Shown piece after piece: positions 52,853 through 61,590 of a stretch of 64,000 nucleotides of DNA (within the stretch, counting starts at the first letter, position 1; each line of letters begins with the position of its first letter). The notes under the pieces were generated by a model. The model was not told the origin of the DNA. It searched no databases and saw only the letters and a program-made list of their open reading frames with translations. This DNA comes from JBBQWR01 sp038210495 (GTDB lineage Bacteria; Planctomycetota; Planctomycetia; Pirellulales; DATAWG01): positions 51,030-115,029 of the forward strand of contig JBBQWR010000014.1 in assembly GCA_038210495.1 (NCBI GenBank), written 5' to 3'. A program made the position numbers and the translations under genes.

Positions 52853-54796
52853 ATGCTACTTGGACCAGCCACAAGATTTGTCGTAGGAATTGCCTCACTC
52901 GTGGTCTTTGGTGGACTAGGGGCCGCGTCGTCGTTCGCCGCTCCCACCGCCGACCAACTCGCGAAATTCAAAACGGCGGAATCCTCGCTCGGCAAAGCCG
53001 AGTCGCTTTACAAAGCCGGCAAGACAACCGATGCGGCCGCCGCATTCGAGCAGGCCAACGCCGCGCTGGGAGAAGTTGCCTCGGTCAAAGAGATGGCCCG
53101 ACCGGTCGACGCGATGCGCAAACGGCTGGTGAACGTCCACGATAATCTGGAAGTCGACGGCGCCACCGTTTCGGCCGTGGCCGCGGCGATGGCCGCTCCG
53201 GCGATGACCAAGCCCGAGAAACCAACGACTCCGATCGGCCGGCCGATCAAACCGATCGCCGGCAATCCCAAGACGCCGATCGGCAAGGGACCGGCCCTCG
53301 CCGCCGGTGAGGTCAGCTTCACCAAGCAAGTTGCCCCGATGCTTGTCGACAAATGCGGCAAGTGCCACGTCGCGGCTGCCAAGGGCCAGTTCAGCATGGC
53401 AAACTTCGCGTCGCTCAAACGCGGCGCGAAGGCAGTTCCCGTCGTTCTGCCCGGCAAAGGCAAAGGAAGCCGGATCGTCGAAGTCATCGATTCGGGCGAC
53501 ATGCCCAGGGGCGGCGGATCGGTCAGTCCCGACGAACTGGCGATGCTGTCCAGATGGATCGACCAAGGGGCGAAATTTGACGGCAAAGACGAAACCGATC
53601 CGCTGGCCGGCGCCGCTGGCGCGACGCCGGCGAAAGTCGAGCCGACGCCGATGCTCGACGTCGTGGCCGCAACCGGAAAGGAAGAGGTGCTCTTCTCCCG
53701 CGACATCGCTCCCGTGCTCGCCGAAAACTGCATGGGCTGCCACGGCACGCAGAACAATCCGCCCGGCAGACTGCGATTGGTAACTTTCAAAGAGTTGCTA
53801 ATCGGCGGCGACAGTGGCTTATGCGTCCAGCCCGGCAAAGGCGCGGAAAGCTTGATCGTCAAAAAGCTGAAGGGGACCGCTGGCGACCGGATGCCGCGAG
53901 GCAAGCCGCCGTTGTCCGATGCGGTCATCGCCAAGTTCGAAAAATGGATCGCGCTGGGCGCCAAGTTCGACGGCCTCGACGCCAATCAGACGATGGATCT
54001 GGTGGCGGGCGCATACATCGCGCAGGTCTCGACGCACGAGCAACTCGCCGCCGCAAGGGCCGATCGCGCTCGCAAGATGTGGCGGATCGCGCTGCCCGAC
54101 GTTAAGCCGATTGAGAAGGACACGAAAAACTTCTTCATTCTGGCCAACTTGAGCGATGCGAATCTCGACCAATTCACGACAGTCGCCGAGCAAGCCGCGA
54201 CCGCCATCGCGCGAAACTACAAGGTCCCCGAGGACAAGCCGCTGGTCAAAGGCAAAATGACGTTGTTCGTCGTCAGGCAGCGGTTCGACTACAGCGAATT
54301 CACCCGGATGGTCGAGGAGCGGCAAGTGTCGCAGGGCAGCCGGGCCCATTTCCGCTACAACATCATCAACGCCTATTCCGCGATCGTGCCTTCGGCGAGC
54401 GGGGACTATTCGCTGCTGGGAATGATTGGGCAGCAGGCCGGCGGGCTGTATATGGCCAGCCTCGGTCGCTCGCCCCGTTGGTTTAGCGAGGGAGCCGGCA
54501 CCGCGATCGGTCTGCAACTCGACGGCAAGGACGCGCGGTTGAAATCGATTCAAGATTCGATTCCAAGCGTGCTCGCCAGTGGCGCCAAGGCCGAAGGCTT
54601 CATGACCAATTCGCTGCCCACCGACGAGAACGACGCTCTGTCCTATGGATTCGTGAAGACCATGATGGGCAGTTCGTCGAAGTTTCAGCAATTGCTCCGT
54701 TCGCTACGGCAAGGTCAAGACTTCGACAGTGCGTTCGGCCAAATTTATCGCACCACGCCAATGACGGCCGTCTCACAATGGGCCGCGAAGAAGTAG
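52853..54796 (+). CDS. Exported di-haem cytochrome fused to a peptidase-like domain lacking HExxH
   Basis: A 647-residue protein from the ATG of MLLGPATRF, which begins a clear signal peptide ending about residue 32 (GAASSFAAPTADQ); an upstream ATG would place this inside the protein. A helical Ala-rich segment follows. Two PSCyt-type cytochrome domains have haem motifs CGKCH (C168, C171, H172) and CMGCH (C293, C296, H297), each followed by MPRG and a WIDQGAKFDG or WIALGAKFDG close. Residues about 420-647 (FFILANLSDANLDQFTTVAEQAATAIARNY to the end) look like a DUF1570/peptidase-MA-type domain, but the helix expected to carry HExxH reads MIGQQAGGLYMASLGRSP before PRWFSEGAGTA. So a catalytic metal site is not expected. 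It could bind a polymer beside an electron-transfer module. Confidence 0.82.
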   Translation: MLLGPATRFVVGIASLVVFGGLGAASSFAAPTADQLAKFKTAESSLGKAESLYKAGKTTDAAAAFEQANAALGEVASVKEMARPVDAMRKRLVNVHDNLEVDGATVSAVAAAMAAPAMTKPEKPTTPIGRPIKPIAGNPKTPIGKGPALAAGEVSFTKQVAPMLVDKCGKCHVAAAKGQFSMANFASLKRGAKAVPVVLPGKGKGSRIVEVIDSGDMPRGGGSVSPDELAMLSRWIDQGAKFDGKDETDPLAGAAGATPAKVEPTPMLDVVAATGKEEVLFSRDIAPVLAENCMGCHGTQNNPPGRLRLVTFKELLIGGDSGLCVQPGKGAESLIVKKLKGTAGDRMPRGKPPLSDAVIAKFEKWIALGAKFDGLDANQTMDLVAGAYIAQVSTHEQLAAARADRARKMWRIALPDVKPIEKDTKNFFILANLSDANLDQFTTVAEQAATAIARNYKVPEDKPLVKGKMTLFVVRQRFDYSEFTRMVEERQVSQGSRAHFRYNIINAYSAIVPSASGDYSLLGMIGQQAGGLYMASLGRSPRWFSEGAGTAIGLQLDGKDARLKSIQDSIPSVLASGAKAEGFMTNSLPTDENDALSYGFVKTMMGSSSKFQQLLRSLRQGQDFDSAFGQIYRTTPMTAVSQWAAKK

Positions 54797-54860
54797 TCGA
54801 ATCGCGCGTGGGGTGGGCAATGCCCCACCTACGTCGCGCGCATGCGAGTCAGCGAAGTAG

Positions 54861-54943
54861 GTCAGGCACTCTGTGCCTGACAGTTCGTCGGTGAGTTCAA
54901 GTCAATGTTCGCATTCGCGCATGTCAGGCACGGAGTGCCTGAC
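54861..54943. repeat. Pair of 21-base hairpins GTCAGGCAC-N3-GTGCCTGAC downstream of larE
   Basis: Hairpins at 54861-54881 (loop TCT) and 54923-54943 (loop GGA) share a perfect nine-base stem. Flanking bases make the two units inverted to each other. The right unit runs into the stop codon of larE. Another palindrome, GGTGGGCAATGCCCCACC-like, lies just before them (about 54811-54829). Confidence 0.8.
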
Positions 54944-55780
54944 CTACGCGGTGGGCATGCGCGTCAGCGAATCGCTGCTGACGAGGACCAAATTCTGGCT
55001 TCCGGAGCGAAAGCCTTCTAGGTCCAAGCTCACATATTTGAAGCCCAGGCGTTTCATCTCTGCTACGAGTTCAGTGCGAAACGGTTCGGCGCATAATCTG
55101 GATAAAGCCGCCGCGGGAACTTCCAGCCGGGCCAGATCGCCCTTGTGATACCGCACCCGCAGTTCGCGCAGCCCCGCCTGTCGCAAAAACTGCTCGGCCT
55201 CGTCGATCATTCTCAGCCGCTCGGGCGTGACCTGTTCGCCATAGGCCACTCGGCTCGATAAACAGGGTGTCGCCGGCTTGTCCCAAATCGGCAGGTTCCA
55301 CTCCCGAGCCAGCGCCCGGACGTCGCTTTTGTCCATTCCGCATTCGATTAGCGGACTGCGGACCGCGTGTTCGCCGGCGGCGGTCATGCCGGGGCGATAA
55401 TCGCCCGCGTCGTCGAGATTGGCGCCATTGACGATCGTCGCCAATTCTAGCCGTGCGGCCGCCTGCTGCATCTGATCGTAGAGCTCGGTCTTGCAGTGAT
55501 AACAGCGGTCTGGCGCGTTACGAACGTAATTTGGATTGTCGAATTCTTCGGTCGCCAAAACTTCGTGGCGAATACCGATTTGGCCAGCCAATCGCCGAGC
55601 TTCGTCGAGCTCGCCCGCCGCTAGGCTGTCACTCGCGCCGGTGATTGCGACGGCCCGCTCGCCCAGCGCCAGGAAGGCCGCCTTCGCGACGACGGTGCTA
55701 TCCACCCCTGCCGATAGTGCCACCGCACAGCTCGGATAGCCGCGAATCAGATCGATCAGGCGCTCGGCGTTGACTGACAT
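54944..55780 (-). CDS. larE: ATP-dependent sacrificial sulfur transferase (LarE family)
   Basis: A 278-residue PP-loop enzyme. LarE supplies sulfur to the nickel-pincer nucleotide cofactor of lactate racemase-type enzymes. The PP-loop is SAGVDST (23-29). Cysteines C93 and C96 in APDRCYHCKTELY and C173 in TPCLSSR are present; C173 aligns with the cysteine that is sacrificed in studied LarE, while three-cysteine forms are reported to carry an Fe-S cluster. The rest (NGANLDDAGDYRPGM, VRALAREWNLPIWDKPA) is typical. No larA, larB or larC is in the window, so it may serve another nickel cofactor enzyme elsewhere. It is flanked on both sides by pairs of palindromic hairpins, and its stop TAG is formed at the edge of one. 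Confidence 0.93.
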   Translation of the reverse strand: MSVNAERLIDLIRGYPSCAVALSAGVDSTVVAKAAFLALGERAVAITGASDSLAAGELDEARRLAGQIGIRHEVLATEEFDNPNYVRNAPDRCYHCKTELYDQMQQAAARLELATIVNGANLDDAGDYRPGMTAAGEHAVRSPLIECGMDKSDVRALAREWNLPIWDKPATPCLSSRVAYGEQVTPERLRMIDEAEQFLRQAGLRELRVRYHKGDLARLEVPAAALSRLCAEPFRTELVAEMKRLGFKYVSLDLEGFRSGSQNLVLVSSDSLTRMPTA

Positions 55781-55846
55781 GAGATTGTGTTCTCCAAGAT
55801 CATTTTAGCCAGTCGCAACTCGCCAAGGGTAGTGCGTTGCCGGTAG

Positions 55847-55934
55847 GTCAGGCACTCTGTGCCTGACAGGCGGTGGCCCTATATCTCCAAAGGATGTTGC
55901 CGAGCGGGGCCGCATCAGGCACAGAGTGCCTGAC
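55847..55934. repeat. Pair of 21-base hairpins GTCAGGCAC-N3-GTGCCTGAC upstream of larE
   Basis: Hairpins at 55847-55867 (loop TCT) and 55914-55934 (loop AGA; first base A instead of G). They are inverted to each other and fill the gap between larE and the giant exported gene. Same family as 54861-54943. Confidence 0.8.
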
Positions 55935-55940
55935 CTGCGG

Positions 55941-58900
55941 CTACAGTTTCCAAAGATCTTTGATCCGATCTACGACATTGGGCTTGGCAGCCGATTTCTC
56001 GGGTACATCGTGTTGCGGCGACGCCTGAATCGGTGGAATGGAAACAATCGGTCCCGTCAATCGGGGCGACTGCGAGAGTAACAGCCGTGGCCAGAAACCG
56101 TCGAGCTCGTTCAAGCATTCGCCATGCCGGCCGGATGTAATTTGAAAGTCGGCCAACGCGACGATCTTGCTGAGTTGAATTTTCTCCGCATCGGTGAACA
56201 CCAGATCGAACATCTGCACGTCGTCGAGCGAGACGTCCCCCGCTCCGGCGAGATCGACCCGAAATCGCAATTGCGTCGGCGCCTCGGGGGGCAAATCGTC
56301 GATCGCGAATACGAACTGCTTCCATTGGCTGGGAATCGGCACGACCCCCGCGCCTTCGCCGAGGATCGCCGTGCGAAACAGCGTCCGGCCATCGGGTGAG
56401 CCTTCCAGCACCAGTCGCACCCGCGGCTGATCGTTAGCGTCCGCCAGTTTCAGCCATAAGGACACCGCTAGGCGACCGGTCTGGGGCGTCGCGAAAAGCT
56501 CGCTGCGCAACGTGACCGACGGCCCGTTGCTCTTGAGTCGCAGCGATTGCCGGCCGCCGTGGGCGTTCTTCATTTCAAGAATGGCCTGGCCGCCAGTCGG
56601 TGACGTCCAGGTCCAGCCGGGAATCACGCCGCTACGTGCTGGCAATTCAAAACCCGGATTGTTCAGCAATTGCAAGGGCTGGGGCGACTCGAGTGCAATT
56701 CGCCGCTCGCGAAGCTCGCGCACGCTAGCCTCTAGTGCAGCCTTGGCCTCGCCGGGGATGGTCACCTGCGGAGCGCCAAAATGAACTTCGCCGGTCGCGA
56801 ACCTTGCCGCCGCGATGTCATACGGTTCGAGATCGACTGTCCACATCTCGCTGCGGAATTCGGCGCGATGCTGAGCGCCCAGCTCTTCCGGCCGCGCGCT
56901 CGTATCGGCCCGAACCGGCAGCGCCACGCGGACATGCCAAGGAGAATCGTTCGTCACATAGACATACGTTCGCCGCTCCGTCCGCAACGTTCGCGCCGTG
57001 CAGGGCAACGGACAATCGGCGATCGTCTCAAATCGGGCCGCCGGCAGCCGGCGATATACGGCCATCAGATCGGCCAGCGCGGGCTCTTGCCCCAGCGGCA
57101 ACAGCCAGCCGCCATCGAACATTTCGCTGCTGTCCAGCGTGGCCAGACTATGCACGAATCGGCGTCGATTGTCTTGCTGCGCCGGAGAGAACTCGCTCAC
57201 GAGCCAGGTATAGGTTTTGTCTTTGCCGAACGGGCTCTTGGCGTCGAACGACGCCAGCCGGGCTCGCTGCGGCTCGTGATAAAACAGGCTGCCCGGATTC
57301 GCCTGATCGCGAATCGCGGCGTCCCAGTCGCTCGAGCGATTTATTTCCAAGTCAACGGCTTGCGCTCCCAGTGGCCCCGGCGGCAGCAGACGATGCTGAC
57401 GCAGCAGCACGATGCCCGAGGGCCCGCGATAGTTTTCAGGGTTAATGCCCGCAGCTTGCAGGGCGTCGTCGATTCGCCCCCGCGACGGTAGCCCCGGCCG
57501 CAGGTCGCGCTGCAATTCCGGCGACCCGAGTAAGTCGACCGGCGCCAGGTACAGTCGGGCCTCGGGCCTCGCGGTCGCGAGCTCTTTGCGGATCCGGCGA
57601 TGAAAATCGGCGAGCACGCCACACCGCCATTGCAACCATTGGCGATGGCCCGGTCCTCCGTCGCCGACGAACCTCGCCCGCTCCGCGAATCGCTCCTGCC
57701 CGCTGCCCGGCACGCGAACCTGCATCTGTTGGCCGAATTGCTCGATCGTGCGGTCGTCGAGGCCCCACGCATCCCCCGGCAATTGAGAAAAACCCTCGGC
57801 CGATAGCTCGATTCCGAGGCCCGCGAACGATTCGTGCTGCGAGTAACGGTCGACAATCTCGCGAATCACGTGCAACATGGCCTCTTGCACGCGCGAATCC
57901 AGCACGTTGTAGTAAGGCGCCAGCCCATGCCGTGGTTCATTCGTGTCGGTCCAGGCGCCCCCATCGCGGCCGACCCATTGCAGTCCGACCGCGCCGGGCC
58001 CGCTGTCGCGAATCATTGCCTCCAATTCGGGCAACGGGGCCGCAAATTGCACGGCGGGAATCAACTTGAGCTTCTCCCGATCGAACAGCCGAAACACGAG
58101 CTCCAAGACATCCTTGCGGACCGGATCGAGGCCTTGATCGAAAAAGGCGCCTGTGTCGAATCGCGGCGTCGGCTCCAGCACCTTGCTGGGATAGATCGTG
58201 CTCCCCTCGGCCAGCACGCCCAGCATCAGGCCGTTGTAGCCAATGTGATTCACGTAGTCGGTGAGCCGCGTGGCGCCTTCATAAAACGTCTGCCAATCGG
58301 TAAGGCTGCGGCCCGTGAACGCATCGAGCGACTCGCTCGCCGAAAAATTCGCCGGAAACAGCGGCCGAGCCAAATACGCTGCCATCAATCGCTCGGGCGG
58401 CTCGTCGGACAACGGGAACGTCCGCGCTAGCCGCGTCGGTCCGGAATATAAACGCAGCTTGCCGTACGTCGCCCGCTGGCCCTCGCGGCGATTGGTCAAC
58501 AGCACGACCGGCGATTGCGTTCGCGGCCAAAAGATCAACTGATGCTGGGCCCACCGCGGCGACGCTTGCGGTCCGGCCGGCTGGTTGTAAAAGCCCGAGT
58601 CGAGCTCGATCGGCGCGACGGCCCCGGCCGAATTGGGCTCGATGATGCTGATTCCCAGAGTCTGGGCAGCGTCGCTCGGATAGTCGATCTCAAGTACATG
58701 GGGCAGCCCGGGCTTGGCGACCGACAGCGGATACGCCGCCCAACCGAGGTCGCCCGGCTTGCCCGTCGAGCCAAGCTGCACGACCCGGCCCAGCGCGTGC
58801 TGCGTGATCTGCGCCGCTCCGTTGTCCAGCGGCCCCTGCCACACCGGGCTGATCTCTTTACCGAGCGATGAAGGAATCATCACCGACAATCGCGGCAGTG

Positions 58901-59834
58901 CTTTCCAGCGATCGAACCAACGCGGATTGGCCGGATCGATCTCAAGGACTTGAGACCAGTGCGAAGCGTCCCCCGGAATCGGCGCCGATCGATCCGCGAG
59001 CACCACGATCTGCACTCGCCGCTCGGCGATCGGTTTGATCCAGCGCAGCGGTCCGCGCTCGCTGGCTTCGATCGCCAGATCGTACACACCCTCGGCGTCC
59101 GGAATCTTCACCTCGAGCTTGAACGATGGCGGTTCGGCGTCGGCGGCCACCGTTTTGAAGGATTGCTCCTTGGACCAGACCTCGGTGGTTGTGCGCGCGG
59201 CGAGCAGCCGGCACTTGCAATTGACGGTCGTGCCCACGGCGACAGGCAGCAGCCGCGGCTTCATCTCCACGTTCCAAGTCTCTCCAGGTGTGAAGATCAG
59301 CGGATCGCGAGCGGTCTCCACGCGCAGCAAGTCGCCGGGACTGCGGCGAACCAGAAGCTGATTATCGCGATCGTCGAGTGGATGGCGGCGCGGCTTGTTG
59401 GCTAGCTCGGAGAGCGGCGCTTCGATGACGGTGGGCCGATTCTCCGCGTCGGGGTTGAGCGAGATCGTGAGCTTCGCGTCGGGCGGCGCGGTCACCTCGA
59501 GATCGAGACCATCGTAGGCGCGGGCGCTTCGTTCGCGGATCTCGATTTGAGTTTCGCTCGATGGCCAAATCGAGCCGGGCGAGTCGGCCACGATGCCCAG
59601 CGATCGCGCGAGCGCGATAGAGCCCTTGTCGATTGAGATCGAGCCGTGCCACTGTCGTTCCGCGCCGCCCCCCCAGCCGACGCGCAGCAGCATCGTCGGC
59701 TCCGCGGCAAAGAGCACGGGCGCCACGAGCACCCAGTGAGCGAAAAGACAGAGCCGAAACAACGTTCGGCCGGTCCCTACGCCAGCGGGCACAAGTCGCG
59801 CAGGCCCCGGGTCCGGACTTCCCTGTCCGACCAT
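55941..59834 (-). CDS. Large exported protein, glycosidase-like core and carbohydrate-binding-type C-terminus
   Basis: A 1297-residue protein. A hydrophobic signal (TLFRLCLFAHWVLVAPVLFAAEP) is near residue 25-45; the exact start is uncertain. The middle (about 520-760) looks like a TIM-barrel glycoside hydrolase or a related family: LTDYVNHIGYNGLMLGVLAEGSTIYPSKVLEPTPRF, FDREKLKLIPAVQFAAPLPELEAM, GLGIELSAEGFSQLPGDAWG. The N-terminal half is beta-rich (WHGSISIDKGSIALARSLGIVAD, EIRERSARAYDGLDLEV). A C-terminal region from about residue 1110 (LLNNPGFELPARSGVIPGWTW) looks like a carbohydrate-binding module with a jelly-roll pattern. I could not name a GH family; catalytic Glu cannot be assigned. 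It is probably a secreted polysaccharide-acting enzyme. Confidence 0.72.
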   Translation of the reverse strand: MVGQGSPDPGPARLVPAGVGTGRTLFRLCLFAHWVLVAPVLFAAEPTMLLRVGWGGGAERQWHGSISIDKGSIALARSLGIVADSPGSIWPSSETQIEIRERSARAYDGLDLEVTAPPDAKLTISLNPDAENRPTVIEAPLSELANKPRRHPLDDRDNQLLVRRSPGDLLRVETARDPLIFTPGETWNVEMKPRLLPVAVGTTVNCKCRLLAARTTTEVWSKEQSFKTVAADAEPPSFKLEVKIPDAEGVYDLAIEASERGPLRWIKPIAERRVQIVVLADRSAPIPGDASHWSQVLEIDPANPRWFDRWKALPRLSVMIPSSLGKEISPVWQGPLDNGAAQITQHALGRVVQLGSTGKPGDLGWAAYPLSVAKPGLPHVLEIDYPSDAAQTLGISIIEPNSAGAVAPIELDSGFYNQPAGPQASPRWAQHQLIFWPRTQSPVVLLTNRREGQRATYGKLRLYSGPTRLARTFPLSDEPPERLMAAYLARPLFPANFSASESLDAFTGRSLTDWQTFYEGATRLTDYVNHIGYNGLMLGVLAEGSTIYPSKVLEPTPRFDTGAFFDQGLDPVRKDVLELVFRLFDREKLKLIPAVQFAAPLPELEAMIRDSGPGAVGLQWVGRDGGAWTDTNEPRHGLAPYYNVLDSRVQEAMLHVIREIVDRYSQHESFAGLGIELSAEGFSQLPGDAWGLDDRTIEQFGQQMQVRVPGSGQERFAERARFVGDGGPGHRQWLQWRCGVLADFHRRIRKELATARPEARLYLAPVDLLGSPELQRDLRPGLPSRGRIDDALQAAGINPENYRGPSGIVLLRQHRLLPPGPLGAQAVDLEINRSSDWDAAIRDQANPGSLFYHEPQRARLASFDAKSPFGKDKTYTWLVSEFSPAQQDNRRRFVHSLATLDSSEMFDGGWLLPLGQEPALADLMAVYRRLPAARFETIADCPLPCTARTLRTERRTYVYVTNDSPWHVRVALPVRADTSARPEELGAQHRAEFRSEMWTVDLEPYDIAAARFATGEVHFGAPQVTIPGEAKAALEASVRELRERRIALESPQPLQLLNNPGFELPARSGVIPGWTWTSPTGGQAILEMKNAHGGRQSLRLKSNGPSVTLRSELFATPQTGRLAVSLWLKLADANDQPRVRLVLEGSPDGRTLFRTAILGEGAGVVPIPSQWKQFVFAIDDLPPEAPTQLRFRVDLAGAGDVSLDDVQMFDLVFTDAEKIQLSKIVALADFQITSGRHGECLNELDGFWPRLLLSQSPRLTGPIVSIPPIQASPQHDVPEKSAAKPNVVDRIKDLWKL

Positions 59835-60008
59835 CGTTGGCTCAGCGGTAAATTTTAAGGAAAACGAAAACGGCCCAAAATGGGAGCGGGAGTATAGTAG
59901 GCGGGGGCGAAACCACGAAGTGCAATCCCCGCAGGGCGCCGCCGAACCGCCGAGCCGAGCAGGGGCGAAAACGTTTTTGACTCGCCAGCCACCGACTTCG
60001 GCATGCTA

Positions 60009-61289
60009 TCACTCTTGGCCGCGAATTAAATTTTCCGGAAGTGGCGTTAACTGTGTCGTTTCGGCGGCTTGGCAAGCTTGCACGAACTCCCTTAGGGCCG
60101 TCTGCATCTCAGCCACCACTTCGGGGCAGCGGCCGGCGACCTCGTTCGCCTCGAACCAATCGTCCGGCTTTACGAACAGTTCTGCGTGCGAGTCATCGGC
60201 CGCGCCCTTTGCGTCGCCGACTTCTCGATACCGCAGATACCAAGCTGGCGTCACAATCCCTCGTTCATGGTCCGCCGACGCGATACATGCGCGGTCTCGG
60301 ATCGATTCGACTTCGCCAGTCATCAAAGGCATAAGCGATCGACCGCGGCCCGCGGGATTGAGGGCCGTTGCCGCGCTCAAACCGGTCCACTGAGCAATCG
60401 TGGCGAACAAATCTGGCGGTTGAACGAGCGCCTGACTGCGATCGCCTTTCGTCCCTTGCTCGGGCGATCGAACGATCCAAGGAACGTGGGTTAACTCGCC
60501 ATACAACGGCTCATCGGCCTGAAGTCCGGCGTCGCTGAAATCTCCCACGCGGCCATGTTCGCCCAATGGCAATCCTCGCGCGGACAGCAAAGCCACCAGC
60601 GTTCGCTCGCCGCGTGGTCCGTCGTTGAATGGATCTAACAGCGAGCCGAGACACAGATCCAACAGCGTGACCTGACCGGCATAGGCGTGCGCGAGGCCGA
60701 GCAATTCATCGGGATCGAACTCGGCGGGCAAAATCAATCTTGGAGGCACGCAAAATTTGGGCGGCGGCGGGTCGTCTTCGTCCGCGTATTGATTTCGGAA
60801 ATCCAGCGGCGCGTCCCACGCTCGGCCCAGTGAGCTAATATGTATCCAACAGCAAAACGGCTCGGGCAGATCCGGTAAACGCTCCGCGACCGCCGCCATG
60901 AATTGGGCCAACTGCGTATCCTCGATCGACTCGGCGACCGTTTCCGGCGCCGGAAAATCCAAAAACTCGCGCTCGCGAAAGCCGCCGGCTAGAGGCGCTT
61001 CGCCGACCGCTCGATCGTCGGTCCAAAGCGCCGTGTGATATCCGGCGACGGTTAGAGTCTCCGGCAAGCTCGCCGAGGTCGGCGTCTCATCGGGCGCCAT
61101 CGCGTGCAGCCCACGCCAATAGGAGCGGTACAGAATCTCCAGTCGTGGAGAATCGATCATCGCGCGATCGAGCACGAACCCGTCAGCCGCCAAGTCATTC
61201 AAATGCGGCGTAGTAATCCAAGTATTGCCGTAAGCGCCAATGAACCCGGCATGCAGACGATCGATCACCAGACACAGAACGTTCTTCAA
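60009..61289 (-). CDS. Sulfatase-fold protein lacking the catalytic residues
   Basis: A 426-residue member of the sulfatase/alkaline-phosphatase superfamily by overall pattern. It opens VLCLVIDRLHAGFIGAYGNTWITTPHLNDLAADGFVL, the sulfatase N-terminus, and later has LPLGEHGRVGDFSDAGLQADEPLYGELTHVPWIVRSPEQG, LVQPPDLFATIAQWTGL. The usual second aspartate after VID is R11; the formylglycine segment (CxPxR) is replaced by SPRLEILYRSYWRG without cysteine; and the late SDHGxxLGEHG metal motif reads LSARGLPLGEHG. So no metal site or nucleophile remains. The start is TTG with a TAGGAAAA site. No signal peptide is seen. It may be a regulatory or structural pseudoenzyme. Confidence 0.78.
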   Translation of the reverse strand: MKNVLCLVIDRLHAGFIGAYGNTWITTPHLNDLAADGFVLDRAMIDSPRLEILYRSYWRGLHAMAPDETPTSASLPETLTVAGYHTALWTDDRAVGEAPLAGGFREREFLDFPAPETVAESIEDTQLAQFMAAVAERLPDLPEPFCCWIHISSLGRAWDAPLDFRNQYADEDDPPPPKFCVPPRLILPAEFDPDELLGLAHAYAGQVTLLDLCLGSLLDPFNDGPRGERTLVALLSARGLPLGEHGRVGDFSDAGLQADEPLYGELTHVPWIVRSPEQGTKGDRSQALVQPPDLFATIAQWTGLSAATALNPAGRGRSLMPLMTGEVESIRDRACIASADHERGIVTPAWYLRYREVGDAKGAADDSHAELFVKPDDWFEANEVAGRCPEVVAEMQTALREFVQACQAAETTQLTPLPENLIRGQE

Positions 61290-61590
61290 ATGGTTTTCCT
61301 ACCGCGACGGAATATTAAAGTTCATGGATTTGCGCCATTCGAGAGACTCGCATAGCGCCCCGCGTAACCGCCGAGATTAGATCGCCCGTCGGCTCTTTCG
61401 CGAGCGCCAAGCATTTTGCAAGCGGATTGTCGCCGACTGTGGCATTCGAGACAAAAACGATCGGGAAATATTCATCGCGCCCGACTACTTGTAATCGCTA
61501 ACATAGCCGGTTCTACTCTTCTAATCTGGCCGTGCAAGTCGAAAATACAGGCCGTCGCAAGCTTCACGCTCTTGAGAAATCCGGCTCCTC
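61290..61590. other. Divergent region between the sulfatase-like gene and the DUF4328 gene
   Basis: About 300 bases between genes facing outward; promoters for both are expected here. I see no strong hexamers, repeat or small gene. Confidence 0.4.

Noticed and set aside
54861..55934. CRISPR array made of the GTCAGGCAC hairpins
   Set aside because: Only four copies in two distant pairs with alternating orientation, a gene between them, and no regular spacer length; they are palindromic elements.
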